Shown: positions 24,461 to 32,768 of the stretch, in pieces
Layout of the letters: every line of letters starts with the position of its first letter
Numbering within the stretch: the stretch's first letter is position 1
Assembly (NCBI RefSeq): GCF_014697195.1
Contig: NZ_JACJRJ010000062.1
Coordinates: 1-32,768, forward strand
Reading direction: 5' to 3'
Length of the DNA stretch: 32,768 nt
DNA from: Cylindrospermum sp. FACHB-282
GTDB lineage: Bacteria > Cyanobacteriota > Cyanobacteriia > Cyanobacteriales > Nostocaceae
The notes under the pieces: model-generated
Database searches by the model: none
Seen by the model: only the letters and a program-made list of their open reading frames with translations
Told to the model about the DNA's origin: nothing
Program-made: the position numbers and the translations under genes

Positions 24461-25591
24461 ATGATAAAAGTCTTTATTATATGTTCTGGTCTTGGTTATA
24501 TTCAACGCGGCTATGAGTCTTTTTCTCAAAGCTTTTTTGATGCCTTCTCACAAAGCGATGATCTAGATGTCACTCTTTTTAAAGGTAGGGGAAAAACTTC
24601 TAGTCAAGAAATTACTTTATGGAATATACCCCATACTTCTAAAATAAGTTATCAACTAGGCAAACTTTTTAAAAAACCAGATAGAAGAGATCCATACTTC
24701 ATTCATCAACTATCATTTTTTCTCAGCCTCCTACCACATATACATCTTAAAAAGCCAGACGTTATTTACTTTGCTGAACCAACTTTAGGCACTCTACTTT
24801 GGCGTTGGCGTTCTTTAACCAACCAAAAATATAAGCTTTTATTTCGTAATGGTGGCCCCTGTAAACCAACTATATTTTATCGCTGGGATCATATACAACA
24901 AATGGCTCCTACTCACATGCAAACAGCTTTAGATTTAGGCATACCTATTAAAAAACAAAGTTTGCTTCCTCATTCAATTCATGTACCCTCTGAATTTCAC
25001 ATACTTGCGGCTAGGGAACGACAAGTTTTGCGGCATCAGCTTGGACTGCCGGAAAAAAGACATTTAATTCTTTCAGTAGCAGCTATTAATAAATCTTATA
25101 AACGTGTGGATTATGTGATTCGTGAAATCGCTAGTATGCCTGAGCCACGTCCTTATCTTTTATTACTAGGTCAACAATGCAATGAATCGCCAGAAATTAT
25201 ACAGATGGGCTATAGCTTATTAGGAAAGGATAATTTTCAGATAAAAACTGTTGCCAAAAATCAGGTAGCAAATTACTACAAAATTGCTGATGCTTTCGTT
25301 TTAGCTTCTCTATATGAGGGATTCGGCATCGTATTTTTAGAAGCAATGTCTCATGGCTTACCCTGTTTAGCTCATGATTATGAAATTACTCGCTTTATAT
25401 TGGGTCAATATGGCTATTTAGCTAACTTTGAATTAACAGGTAATTTCGCAAACTTAGTACCTCAAGCATTAGCAGAATCCCATGATATATCTAAACGTTA
25501 TCTTCGTCATAAAACTATCTATGAACGTTTTAGCTGGGATAAACTCCGCCCAGATTATCTCAATTTAATGAAAGAATGTGCCAACATCTAA
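24461..25591 (+). CDS. GT4-type glycosyltransferase
   Basis: A 376-residue GT-B enzyme. The N-terminal domain (FIICSGLGYIQRGYESFSQSFFDAF) is recognisable only from its glycine-rich first loop. The donor domain has LILSVAAINKSYKRVDYVIREI and the E-x7-E pair Glu286/Glu294 (YEGFGIVFLEAMSHGLP). The gene is visibly more AT-rich than the wzc-wzy block, marking the start of an AT-rich stretch that runs to about 28.4 kb. It is followed by a small inverted-repeat element. Substrate unknown. Confidence 0.85.
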   Translation: MIKVFIICSGLGYIQRGYESFSQSFFDAFSQSDDLDVTLFKGRGKTSSQEITLWNIPHTSKISYQLGKLFKKPDRRDPYFIHQLSFFLSLLPHIHLKKPDVIYFAEPTLGTLLWRWRSLTNQKYKLLFRNGGPCKPTIFYRWDHIQQMAPTHMQTALDLGIPIKKQSLLPHSIHVPSEFHILAARERQVLRHQLGLPEKRHLILSVAAINKSYKRVDYVIREIASMPEPRPYLLLLGQQCNESPEIIQMGYSLLGKDNFQIKTVAKNQVANYYKIADAFVLASLYEGFGIVFLEAMSHGLPCLAHDYEITRFILGQYGYLANFELTGNFANLVPQALAESHDISKRYLRHKTIYERFSWDKLRPDYLNLMKECANI

Positions 25592-25623
25592 GTAGTAACT
25601 TCAGTGACAAAACATTAGATAGA

Positions 25624-25745
25624 AGTTACGCAAGTGTCACACTCAACGTAAGATTCTAGGGTGCGTCAGATATCGAAAATCTATTGATTGTTACCGAATT
25701 ATCGAGTCTGATGCACCCTACAAAGCCATGCCAGTTGCGTAAGTC
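25624..25745. mobile_element. small inverted-repeat element A (TTACGCA ends)
   Basis: TTACGCAA at 25626-25633 is inverted as TTGCGTAA at 25735-25742, with partial similarity beyond. Nested inside is a second inverted repeat, AGGGTGCGTCAGA near 25658 and TCTGATGCACCCT near 25706. The 122 bases have no ORF. The outer ends match those of the element at 27068-27235, so both belong to one small nonautonomous family. Confidence 0.6.
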
Positions 25746-25825
25746 TTTATTAGATATCCTCAGCAGTGCCAATTGGAAATAAAAGCATCTAAATTATTAC
25801 CAATTAATTAAGGAAATACAAATTT

Positions 25826-27028
25826 ATGCACTTAATTGTTTTAGAACTGGAGCCTACTTCTTTTCGGGGCGGACAGGAGATAGTTTTGTTTGACATTTGT
25901 CGTAGTCTAGCACAACGTGGACATATTATCAGTCTTCTCTATACTAAAGAAGGTAATTTACTTGAGCAATATCAAAATTTTTGTACCCATGTAGTAAAGG
26001 TTAATCTATTTACAATTTATCCACCTCAAAACACTTTACATTTTTTGGTTGATATTTGGAATATCAATAAAAAAATTAGCACTACTAAAAATAGTATTGT
26101 TCTGAGTAATCAGTATCAAGATACTTTTTTTGCACGGGCTTTAGCTTTAGTTAAAAATATTCCTCTTGTTTGTTATCTCCATCTACCTCCACAGGAAAAG
26201 CTCATTAAATTTGAAGATATCAAACAGTATACTAGGGATATATATATTAGGTGGCAATGGCATTTGGGAATGAAGGGAGTTAATCAGTTTATTGCAGTTT
26301 CAAATCAAACAAAGTCTGACTGGCTTAATAAGGGATATCAGGAAAATAAAATAGATGTTGTATACAACGGTATTGATTTGGAGGTATACAAACCAACAAT
26401 TAATTTTTCTTTAATTAGGAAAACATGGCATATTTCTGAAGATATCAGAGTCATATCCTATGTAGGCAGGCTAGATAAAGAAAAGGGTTTAGAAACTCTA
26501 ATTAAAGCCTTTGCGTTATTGCTGAAAGCCTGTACTAAAACTAAGCTATTAATTGCGGGAAAGTCTTTATTTCACGGTGAGGAGTACAAAAAATATTTAG
26601 AACAGCTATCAACTGATTTGGGTATAGAAAATTATGTGGAATTCCTTGGACATTTAACTAATCCTATCGGTTTGTATCAGGTTAGTGATTTAACAGTTTT
26701 ACCCAGTCTATGGTCTGAACCTTTTCCTCGGTCGATTATCGAGTCAATGGCTTGTGGTACTCCGGTAGTAGCTAGCAATACTGGAGGAATTCCAGAAAGC
26801 TTGACAGGAGAGTTTAAACATGGGCTATTTCCACCGGGAAATGAACAAGATTTATCAGACACTCTTAATCACCTGATGAATTGGAGAGATAAAGACTCTC
26901 ACCTAGGAGAGAGATGTCGTCAGCATATTTTATCTAAATTTAGTATAAACAAAATGGTAGATGGTGTTGAGAAAATAAGTACTAGTACATTGATTAAGCA
27001 ATTCAAAATTAAAAATGGTAACTCATAA
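25826..27028 (+). CDS. GT4-type glycosyltransferase between two small inverted-repeat elements
   Basis: A 400-residue GT-B enzyme. It begins HLIVLELEPTSFRGGQEIVLFDI, with the glycine loop of GT4 proteins. The donor domain shows IDVVYNGIDLEVYKP, ISYVGRLDKEKGLETLIKAF, KLLIAGKSLF and the E-x7-E pair Glu298/Glu306 (EPFPRSIIESMACGTP). AAGGAAATACAAATTT precedes the ATG. The gene is AT-rich and is the only gene between two elements with TTACGCA-type ends (25624-25745 and 27068-27235), which raises the possibility of movement as a cassette. The encoded protein appears intact. Confidence 0.88.
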   Translation: MHLIVLELEPTSFRGGQEIVLFDICRSLAQRGHIISLLYTKEGNLLEQYQNFCTHVVKVNLFTIYPPQNTLHFLVDIWNINKKISTTKNSIVLSNQYQDTFFARALALVKNIPLVCYLHLPPQEKLIKFEDIKQYTRDIYIRWQWHLGMKGVNQFIAVSNQTKSDWLNKGYQENKIDVVYNGIDLEVYKPTINFSLIRKTWHISEDIRVISYVGRLDKEKGLETLIKAFALLLKACTKTKLLIAGKSLFHGEEYKKYLEQLSTDLGIENYVEFLGHLTNPIGLYQVSDLTVLPSLWSEPFPRSIIESMACGTPVVASNTGGIPESLTGEFKHGLFPPGNEQDLSDTLNHLMNWRDKDSHLGERCRQHILSKFSINKMVDGVEKISTSTLIKQFKIKNGNS

Positions 27029-27410
27029 TTGTAGATAAATTATATATATGTGGAACAAATCAAGTAGGACTTACGCATTGACAAAAAATTATAAATATCA
27101 ATGCTGGTTTTATAGATTTAAAATGTTAATCCGTGCGTTAGGGAACGCACGCTACGGGTAGGATGCATCCCCTGACTCATCAAAACACCATTAAAAAAGC
27201 CCAAAATTAGGATCAATTTCTACGGTGCGTAAGTCTTAAGCTGTTGGGCTTTTAATTTGAACATCAAGGGCGGGCTTTCCTGCCCACCCCACAAGAGTTA
27301 GATTGAATGATGGTATGCACATTATAGGATTGTCAGCTTATCAAGTTTAGATTTTAGATAACCTGATTAATGTTTGGTTCATTTTTTGTAAATTTAATCA
27401 AACTTAAAAT
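27029..27410. other. gene-free spacer carrying element B
   Basis: No gene is supported in this 382-base AT-rich gap. Besides the element at 27068-27235 it has a GGGCGGGC-TTTCCT-GCCCACCC imperfect hairpin near 27269-27290, not followed by T residues. Confidence 0.4.
27068..27235. mobile_element. small inverted-repeat element B (GACTTACGCA ends)
   Basis: GACTTACGCA at 27068-27077 and TGCGTAAGTC at 27226-27235 form a perfect 10-bp terminal inverted repeat. Inside are a GTGCGTT-AGGG-AACGCAC hairpin at 27133-27150 and a GTAGGATGCATC motif related to the inner repeat of element A. The 168 bases carry no ORF, as expected of a nonautonomous element. Confidence 0.65.
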
Positions 27411-28367
27411 ATGAACATAGCATATATAGTTTTGGCACATAAATACCCTGAGCAGTTAATACGACTGATTATTAGACTTAGTACAGAAAAAACTTATTTT
27501 TTTGTGCATATTGATCAAAGAATGAACTCTAAAGCTTATCAGCAAATAGTTAGGGAAATTAGTCATATTTCAAATGTTTTCTTTTTAAAGAGACGTAAGT
27601 GCTATTGGGGTGATTATAGTCTTGTAGCTGCTACCCTCGAAGGATTTAAAGAAATCTTCTCTAGAAATATTGATTTTGACTGGCTGATACTTCTATCTGG
27701 ACAGGATTATCCAATAAAATCAAATAGCCAAATTCAAGAATTTTTACGCAAAAATATAGGAAAATCCTTTGTGGACTACTTTCCGCTACCACGCCCTGAA
27801 AATTTATCGCCAAAATGGACAAATGGCGGTTTTGATAGAATAAATTATTGGCATTTTTGTTTATTTAATCAGCGTTTTGTATTTCCTGGTAAGCGAAGAT
27901 TAAATACTTACTATGCTTACCATGTAAAGCCAACAATTCTGGATCGCATCATATCTAGATTATGGTTTTGTTTGGTTTTATTTTTTCCTATTAAACGCAA
28001 ATTTCCTCAAGGCTTTCAACCATTGGCAGGCTCTCAATTTTGGTGTTTGTCTAGAGAATGCGGGGAATACATATATAATTTTATTCAACAAAATCCGACT
28101 TTTGTTAATTTTTTCAACTATGTCGATGTTCCAGATGAAATATTTTTTCAGACGATTATTTTAAATTCACCTATCAGAACTACTGTAATCAACAATAATT
28201 TATGGTATATGGATTGGCAAAATCCCAATCCAAATCTTCCTGCAATTTTAGGTGAAAATGATTTAGATAAACTCATTAATTCTTCATGCTTATTTGCTAG
28301 AAAGTTTGATGCCTACCAAGATATAGAAATATTAAATAGCCTCGATAAACAAATATTAAAATCTTAA
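27411..28367 (+). CDS. GT14/Branch-type (core-2/I-branching-like) glycosyltransferase
   Basis: A 318-residue protein. The Branch family pattern is clear: IAYIVLAHKYPEQLIRLI at the start, VHID at 32-35, CYWGDYSLVAATL around 64-76, LILLSGQDYPIKS around 92-104, and FQPLAGSQFWCLSRE with DVPDEIFFQTIILNS later. In animals the family adds beta-1,6-GlcNAc branches; bacterial homologues occur in capsule and exopolysaccharide loci and include xylosyl- and GlcNAc-transferases. A branching or side-chain step in the polymer is the likely role. The gene is strongly AT-rich (17 of 60 bases are G or C in 28081-28140), supporting horizontal origin. It precedes the flippase gene by 135 bases. Confidence 0.88.
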   Translation: MNIAYIVLAHKYPEQLIRLIIRLSTEKTYFFVHIDQRMNSKAYQQIVREISHISNVFFLKRRKCYWGDYSLVAATLEGFKEIFSRNIDFDWLILLSGQDYPIKSNSQIQEFLRKNIGKSFVDYFPLPRPENLSPKWTNGGFDRINYWHFCLFNQRFVFPGKRRLNTYYAYHVKPTILDRIISRLWFCLVLFFPIKRKFPQGFQPLAGSQFWCLSRECGEYIYNFIQQNPTFVNFFNYVDVPDEIFFQTIILNSPIRTTVINNNLWYMDWQNPNPNLPAILGENDLDKLINSSCLFARKFDAYQDIEILNSLDKQILKS

Positions 28368-28502
28368 GATAGCAGTCCTAAATTATTATTCTGCAAGATG
28401 TCTCATTGCTCTTTCTGTGGGATTACTTTAAAAGATAATTTACACAAAAACTCAGATATCTAAAAAGTCTTACTAATTACCTGAATTTAAATATCATTAA
28501 TT

Positions 28503-30068
28503 ATGTCGCTTTCTAAACGAATTGCTTTCGCAGTTACTATTTCCTGGCTAAGTCGGGTGTCGATAATTTTGTCAGGTTTTGTTTTGACTCCAACTCTTTT
28601 CCGCTTCATGCCAAAAGAGGAACTGGGACTTTGGTATTTATTATCTAACAGCCAATTTTTTTTGGGGTTGCTGTCTCTGGGAATCATGCCAACTTTAGGG
28701 CGGCACATTGCTTTGGCTAAGGGTCGGAGTGGTGCTAATCCAGAAGTGGAATTAACACAGGAAACTAAGGAACATATTGGAGATTTATTAGTTACAGGTC
28801 GATTTATCTTACAGTGGCTAGCAGTAGGTATTTTCTTTATTGCTTGGGGCGCTGGTTATGTCTTAATCAATCAAATTGAGTTAGTCCAAGTATCTCCTCA
28901 GAAAGTATTTTGGTCTTGGTTACTAATGTGTGCTGGTTATGCAATAGGAGTTTGGCTTTCTTACTTTGATTGCTTGCTTGGTGGTATGGGATATGTAGGC
29001 TGGAATAGTTTGATTTGGATGGTAGTAAGCATCCTCACTACTTTTGTTAATATTGCTGCGGTGTTGTTGGGGGGCGGGCTGTTAGCTTTGGCAGCAATTT
29101 CTGTAGTTGCTAGCTTAATCCAACGATTTATATTTGTGGGAATTATTCGTTGGCGTTTTCCTGAATTGTTGAATTTTCAGGGTAATTGGAATGCTGGATA
29201 TGCTAAGGCACTAGTGAAACCATCTTTGTATTGGTGGCTAACTGATTTGGGAGCATTTCTAATTTTACGTACTGATTCCTATTTTATTGCTTACTTGAAG
29301 GGAACGCAAAACATTCCCAGTTATCAAGCCGCGTACACATTGGTATTTAATCTGTATCAGGTAGCTATGGCTATTTCATATTCTTCATCAGTTTTTATTA
29401 GTCAGGCATGGCAAGCTGGAGATTTAAGTGCAATTCAGCAGATGACCCTACGTAATGCACGCATAGGATTATCTATCATGGCGGCAGGTATCGCTTTTTT
29501 GATGGTGGCAGGTAAAGAATTTATTGAATTGTGGTTGGGTGAAGGGAACTTTGTTGGTCAAAATATTTTAATTATTTTTTGCATTATGCTTACCCTAGAG
29601 TCACAGCACGTAATTCTTGTCACTAGTTCCCGTGCGACTGAAGATGAAAAGTATGCTCCTTGGTCTTTAAGTGCGGGTGTTCTCAATCTAGTGTTGACAT
29701 GGGTTTTAGTTAAGCCATTGGGTTTGCTAGGAGTAGCAATGGGCACAATGTTGGCGCAGATGTTGACAAACAATTGGTATGCTGTCTATAGACCAATGGT
29801 ACGCTTGCATCTTAACTTTAGGGTCTACTTGCGTCAGGTAGTTGGTTTATGGGCTATTGTCTTGGTATGCTGCTTGAGCTTGTCTTGGTTGGTCAAGGAA
29901 GGTCTGCTAGGGTTGGGAATTAACTCTGCATGGGCTGTAATTGCTGCTACCGCAGGAGTTTGTGTTGTGGTTTTCTTGATTTTATCTTGGAGCCATGTTT
30001 TGGAAGACCATCATCGCCGAAATGTTCAGGCAAAGCTGGAAGGTTGGGTCAGACGGTGGGAATCTTAA
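28503..30068 (+). CDS. Wzx-like polysaccharide flippase (MOP/RfbX superfamily)
   Basis: A 521-residue integral membrane protein with about twelve to fourteen hydrophobic helices. It starts RIAFAVTISWLSRVSIILSGFVLTPTLF, the usual first helix of Wzx-type proteins, followed by FMPKEELGLWYLLSNSQFFLGLLSLGI. Its role is to flip the lipid-linked sugar repeat from the cytoplasmic to the periplasmic face for the polymerase. It is the last gene of the polysaccharide locus. A conserved EEN- or Arg-rich pore motif is not obvious, as these proteins vary widely. Base composition returns towards that of the non-AT-rich genes. Confidence 0.88.
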   Translation: MSLSKRIAFAVTISWLSRVSIILSGFVLTPTLFRFMPKEELGLWYLLSNSQFFLGLLSLGIMPTLGRHIALAKGRSGANPEVELTQETKEHIGDLLVTGRFILQWLAVGIFFIAWGAGYVLINQIELVQVSPQKVFWSWLLMCAGYAIGVWLSYFDCLLGGMGYVGWNSLIWMVVSILTTFVNIAAVLLGGGLLALAAISVVASLIQRFIFVGIIRWRFPELLNFQGNWNAGYAKALVKPSLYWWLTDLGAFLILRTDSYFIAYLKGTQNIPSYQAAYTLVFNLYQVAMAISYSSSVFISQAWQAGDLSAIQQMTLRNARIGLSIMAAGIAFLMVAGKEFIELWLGEGNFVGQNILIIFCIMLTLESQHVILVTSSRATEDEKYAPWSLSAGVLNLVLTWVLVKPLGLLGVAMGTMLAQMLTNNWYAVYRPMVRLHLNFRVYLRQVVGLWAIVLVCCLSLSWLVKEGLLGLGINSAWAVIAATAGVCVVVFLILSWSHVLEDHHRRNVQAKLEGWVRRWES

Positions 30069-30395
30069 GTAATCAATAGTAATAGTCACTTTTAGCTTTC
30101 TGCTGATAATCTTCTGTTAGGGTAACTAGTTGTAGTTATATAAAGAATAATTAAGAATATATAAAATATTCAAGATTTTTGATGAAAGTTTGTACTTTTA
30201 CAAAGTATAATTAAGAAAAAGATAAACAAATCCGGGCAGTTGAGATGGGCTAAGTTTGCCTTAACTAATGTCTAGAGAATTGCAAAGTTTAATTCTTTTA
30301 AATAAAAAACTACCATTATCCTGCGCTGGCAACTAGTTTGTAGGTCAGGAAAAAACGAAAGTGTAAACTTCCCAGTTGTAGAGGCAAATAAAGGC
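30069..30395. other. AT-rich spacer before the UbiB-type gene
   Basis: No gene is supported here. A consensus TATAAT stands at 30206-30211, but the nearest TTGATG (30179-30184) is 21 bases away, so only a weak promoter is possible. The sequence ATAATTAAGAA occurs twice (near 30145 and 30208). No terminator is evident after the flippase gene. Confidence 0.4.
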
Positions 30396-32120
30396 GTGGG
30401 ACAGTATCAAGCTGCTCAGTTAAGGCAGTACAATCCAGACGCGATCGCTCGTTACTATCGTTATCGTCCCTGGCAAGCTTGGGGGCGATTGCTGAGTATT
30501 ATCTGGTTCTTTGCCGGATTTATACTCAGTCTGAAGTGGGACGAATGGCAAGATCAAGTTGAGCTGAACCAGGGGAAACGAGCTACTCAGCTGCGAGAAC
30601 TGCTCACTAGGCTCGGTCCGACTTTTATTAAAGTTGGTCAAGCCTTATCCACCCGACCTGACTTGATCCGCAAAGATTTTTTAGAAGAACTGATCAAGTT
30701 ACAAGACCAGTTGCCACCTTTCGATAATGACTTGGCCTACCAGCTGATCGAAACCGAACTTGGTCGCCCAATTAACGAAAGTTTTAGCGAACTGTCACCA
30801 AAGCCAGTAGCTGCTGCTAGCTTGGGTCAAGTATATCGCGGTCGTTTGTTGAGCGGCGAAGAAGTAGCTGTGAAGGTGCAACGCCCCAACTTACGCCCGA
30901 TACTCACACGGGACTTATATCTAATGCGTTGGGCTGCGGGTTGGCTTGCTCCTTGGCTACCGCTCAATCTCGGTCACGACTTAACTTTAATTGTGGACGA
31001 GTTTGGCACGAAGTTATTTGAAGAAATTGATTATATCCATGAAGGTCGCAACGCCGAAAAATTTGCTATCAATTTCCGCAATGACCCGCTAGTTAAAGTT
31101 CCGGGTATTTACTGGCGTTACACGAATACCCGCGTTTTAACTCTGGAATGGATTAATGGTTTCAAGCTGACAGATACTAAGAGCATCCGCGAAGTAGGTT
31201 TAGATCCAGAGGCGATCATCCAAATTGGTGTTACCTCCGGTTTGCAGCAACTGTTGGAACATGGTTTCTTTCATGCTGACCCCCATCCGGGCAATTTGTT
31301 TGCGATCGCTGATGGTCGCATGGCTTACATTGACTTTGGGATGATGGATCAGTTGGAGGAAACCACCAAAGAAACTCTGGTGGATGCCCTGGTGCATTTG
31401 GTGAATAAGGACTACACCGACTTAGCGGAAGACTTTGTCAAACTGGGATTTTTGACTCCAGACACGAATATTGCCCCGATTGTGCCAGCATTAGAGTCAG
31501 TGCTAGGTAACGCCATTGGCAAAAACGTCAAGGATTTTAACTTCAAAACCATCACCGATGAATTCTCGGAACTGATGTATGAATATCCTTTCCGAGTGCC
31601 GGCGAAGTTTGCTTTGATTATTCGTTCACTGGTGACACAAGAAGGTATTGCCCTGAGCCTCAACCCGAATTTCAAAATTGTTGAGGTGGGTTATCCATAC
31701 ATAGCACGGCGGTTGCTGACGGGAGAATCTCCTGAATTACGGCGGCGGTTACTGAATGTGTTGTTCAAGGATGGCAAGTTCCAGTGGCAGCGATTAGAGA
31801 ATTTGATAGCGATCGCCCGCACTGATGGCAACTTTGATGTTTTACCCACAGCCAAGATGGGTTTGCAATATATGTTGTCTGAAGAAGGCAAGTTTCTCCG
31901 CAGACAGTTGGTACTTGCTCTCACTGAAGATGACCGTCTCCACACTGAAGAAGTCCAACGCCTGTGGAACTTAGTCAAAGACGACTTACCACCGAATCGC
32001 TTGTTAAATGTGGCGATCGGCATCTTAACAGAGTTATCCAAAGAAGGCGTAGCTGCTATCCTCCCAAAGGCTACATCCCTTATTCCTTCTGACGGCAAGC
32101 AGTCACCAGGTAAAAAGTAA
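30396..32120 (+). CDS. ABC1/UbiB-family atypical kinase (AarF-like)
   Basis: A 574-residue protein. The family marks are in order: KVGQ at 79-82 (KxGQ motif, FIKVGQALSTRPDL), the Ala-rich nucleotide loop AAASLGQVY at 139-147 that replaces the usual glycine-rich loop, Lys160 (VAVKVQRP), the catalytic HADPHPGN at 293-300 and the metal-binding IDFG with Asp313. Such proteins are ATPases or kinases supporting quinone and other prenyl-lipid metabolism; in cyanobacteria, plastoquinone or tocopherol-related roles are plausible. The start is GTG at 30396, giving the MGQYQAAQLRQYNP beginning common to cyanobacterial homologues; no better ATG lies upstream. The C-terminus (about 450-574) is a helical extension. 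A membrane-protein gene follows by 41 bases. Confidence 0.93.
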   Translation: MGQYQAAQLRQYNPDAIARYYRYRPWQAWGRLLSIIWFFAGFILSLKWDEWQDQVELNQGKRATQLRELLTRLGPTFIKVGQALSTRPDLIRKDFLEELIKLQDQLPPFDNDLAYQLIETELGRPINESFSELSPKPVAAASLGQVYRGRLLSGEEVAVKVQRPNLRPILTRDLYLMRWAAGWLAPWLPLNLGHDLTLIVDEFGTKLFEEIDYIHEGRNAEKFAINFRNDPLVKVPGIYWRYTNTRVLTLEWINGFKLTDTKSIREVGLDPEAIIQIGVTSGLQQLLEHGFFHADPHPGNLFAIADGRMAYIDFGMMDQLEETTKETLVDALVHLVNKDYTDLAEDFVKLGFLTPDTNIAPIVPALESVLGNAIGKNVKDFNFKTITDEFSELMYEYPFRVPAKFALIIRSLVTQEGIALSLNPNFKIVEVGYPYIARRLLTGESPELRRRLLNVLFKDGKFQWQRLENLIAIARTDGNFDVLPTAKMGLQYMLSEEGKFLRRQLVLALTEDDRLHTEEVQRLWNLVKDDLPPNRLLNVAIGILTELSKEGVAAILPKATSLIPSDGKQSPGKK

Positions 32121-32141
32121 AAACTGCACCTTTTACCTTTT
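32109..32141 (+). other. weak inverted repeat across the UbiB-type stop codon
   Basis: GGTAAAA at 32109-32115 is complementary to TTTTACC at 32131-32137, followed by TTTT. The stem covers the end of the UbiB-type gene and the gap before the next gene. It might attenuate read-through, but being only A/T-rich it is unlikely to be a full terminator. Confidence 0.3.
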
Positions 32142-32161
32142 AATCACAATCAGGAGAATTC

Positions 32162-32536
32162 ATGTATTATTTCCCCCAGCAACCGCCATATATGCTATTA
32201 CTTGTTGGGTTCCTCATAGCTTTAACTTCCGGTTTGGCTTTATCTGGAACTTTGAAATTAATTGTGCAAAAATGGCCAAGCGATCGCTCAGAAAATACTA
32301 AGCCACGTTCCTCATTGAAACAATTATTTGTGCCATTTATCGGCATAACTGGCGGTGTTTGTCTGTTTCTCTCCTCAGGTTTAGAAATATTTGGCTTTCC
32401 CTCACCCTTAGCTTTAGGAGTTGGGTTGCCTGTTAGCCTACTGACTTGTTTGCTAGTTTGGTTGCAGTTGGGAAGTTTATTAGAATTTGCACAACGGGAA
32501 GGAATGCAATCTCTAGACTTAGATTCTTGGTCTTAG
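32162..32536 (+). CDS. small integral membrane protein of unknown function
   Basis: A 124-residue protein with about three hydrophobic helices (about 10-34, 53-73 and 78-105) separated by a basic, Ser-rich loop (VQKWPSDRSENTKPRSSLK), and ending in an acidic tail (LDLDSWS). I do not recognise a named family. AGGAG at 32152-32156 lies just before the ATG and gives a strong start. It follows the UbiB-type gene by 41 bases on the same strand, so it may belong to that transcript and work at the same membrane, but nothing in the sequence shows a direct link. Confidence 0.75.
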   Translation: MYYFPQQPPYMLLLVGFLIALTSGLALSGTLKLIVQKWPSDRSENTKPRSSLKQLFVPFIGITGGVCLFLSSGLEIFGFPSPLALGVGLPVSLLTCLLVWLQLGSLLEFAQREGMQSLDLDSWS

Positions 32537-32768
32537 AGATAGAAATAATCTAAGTAACTGAACATCGCCGAATCAGAGCATCCGTTTGGGGTGTTCAGTT
32601 CCCCAAGGAATACCAGGTTCTTAAACCAAGTAACCATCGGCAGCATTAGCTTTATGGCTCTTCAGTACTTGTTATGCCAAAATAATAAGCTAAACCCAAT
32701 TTAATAAACATCTAACTCTAAAGTTTTCAAAATTTCTAAATCCATAACCAGAACGTTTAATCAGCTTA
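32537..32768. other. right-edge spacer
   Basis: No gene is visible. ACTGAACA at 32557-32564 is inverted as TGTTCAGT at 32592-32599, a possible loose hairpin after the membrane-protein gene. The remainder is AT-rich. Confidence 0.4.

Noticed and set aside
15038-30068. Heterocyst-envelope polysaccharide (HEP) island
   Set aside because: The content is compatible, but I see no HEP-specific regulator, ABC exporter (HepA-like) or oxidoreductase/epimerase genes in the window.

Overview
The window looks like chromosomal DNA of a filamentous, Nostoc/Anabaena-type cyanobacterium. The evidence is frequent GCGATCGC-type (HIP1-like) octamers inside genes, an SLH-domain OprB-type porin, heptamer tandem repeats and many small palindromic repeats in spacers, and a large exopolysaccharide cluster. 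The genus is an inference; no rRNA or tRNA gene was found to anchor it.

Bases 1-922 hold no conventional gene. The left edge resembles the right end of an IS200/IS605-type element (hairpin plus a U-tract terminator). Next comes the most unusual object in the window: an apparently stand-alone, highly structured transcript of about 300 nt. It carries a 23-codon ORF behind an 11-nt perfect Shine-Dalgarno sequence, and its start codon lies inside a hairpin. Bases 929-3335 encode a pterin-carbinolamine dehydratase and a major outer-membrane porin with its own promoter and terminator.

Bases 3.6-6.1 kb carry an Rrf2-family regulator, cysteine synthase (cysK), a J-domain protein and a small convergent conserved-type protein. 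Regulator plus cysK suggests a CymR-like cysteine-control unit. Bases 6.3-9.1 kb carry a double-domain QueD/PTPS-type enzyme and, on the minus strand, a translationally coupled methyltransferase and PrsW-type membrane protease pair. Bases 9.6-14.4 kb hold a minus-strand DUF3352 protein and a divergent M1 aminopeptidase with C-terminal HEAT-like repeats. The spacer at 9.1-9.6 kb holds a MITE-like element.

Bases 15.0-30.1 kb form one plus-strand exopolysaccharide locus: five GT4-type and two tandem GT2-type glycosyltransferases, one GT14/Branch-type glycosyltransferase, a Wzc-like co-polymerase/BY-kinase, a Wzy-like polymerase/ligase and a Wzx-like flippase. Together these make a Wzx/Wzy-dependent pathway: glycosyltransferases build a lipid-linked repeat, the flippase moves it, the polymerase joins it, and the Wzc-like kinase controls length and export. 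The initiating phosphoglycosyl transferase and the outer-membrane Wza-type exporter are not in the window. The 24.4-28.4 kb part is visibly more AT-rich, and one of its genes sits between two small elements sharing TTACGCA-type ends.

The right end (30.4-32.5 kb) carries an ABC1/UbiB-family atypical kinase followed by a small membrane protein.
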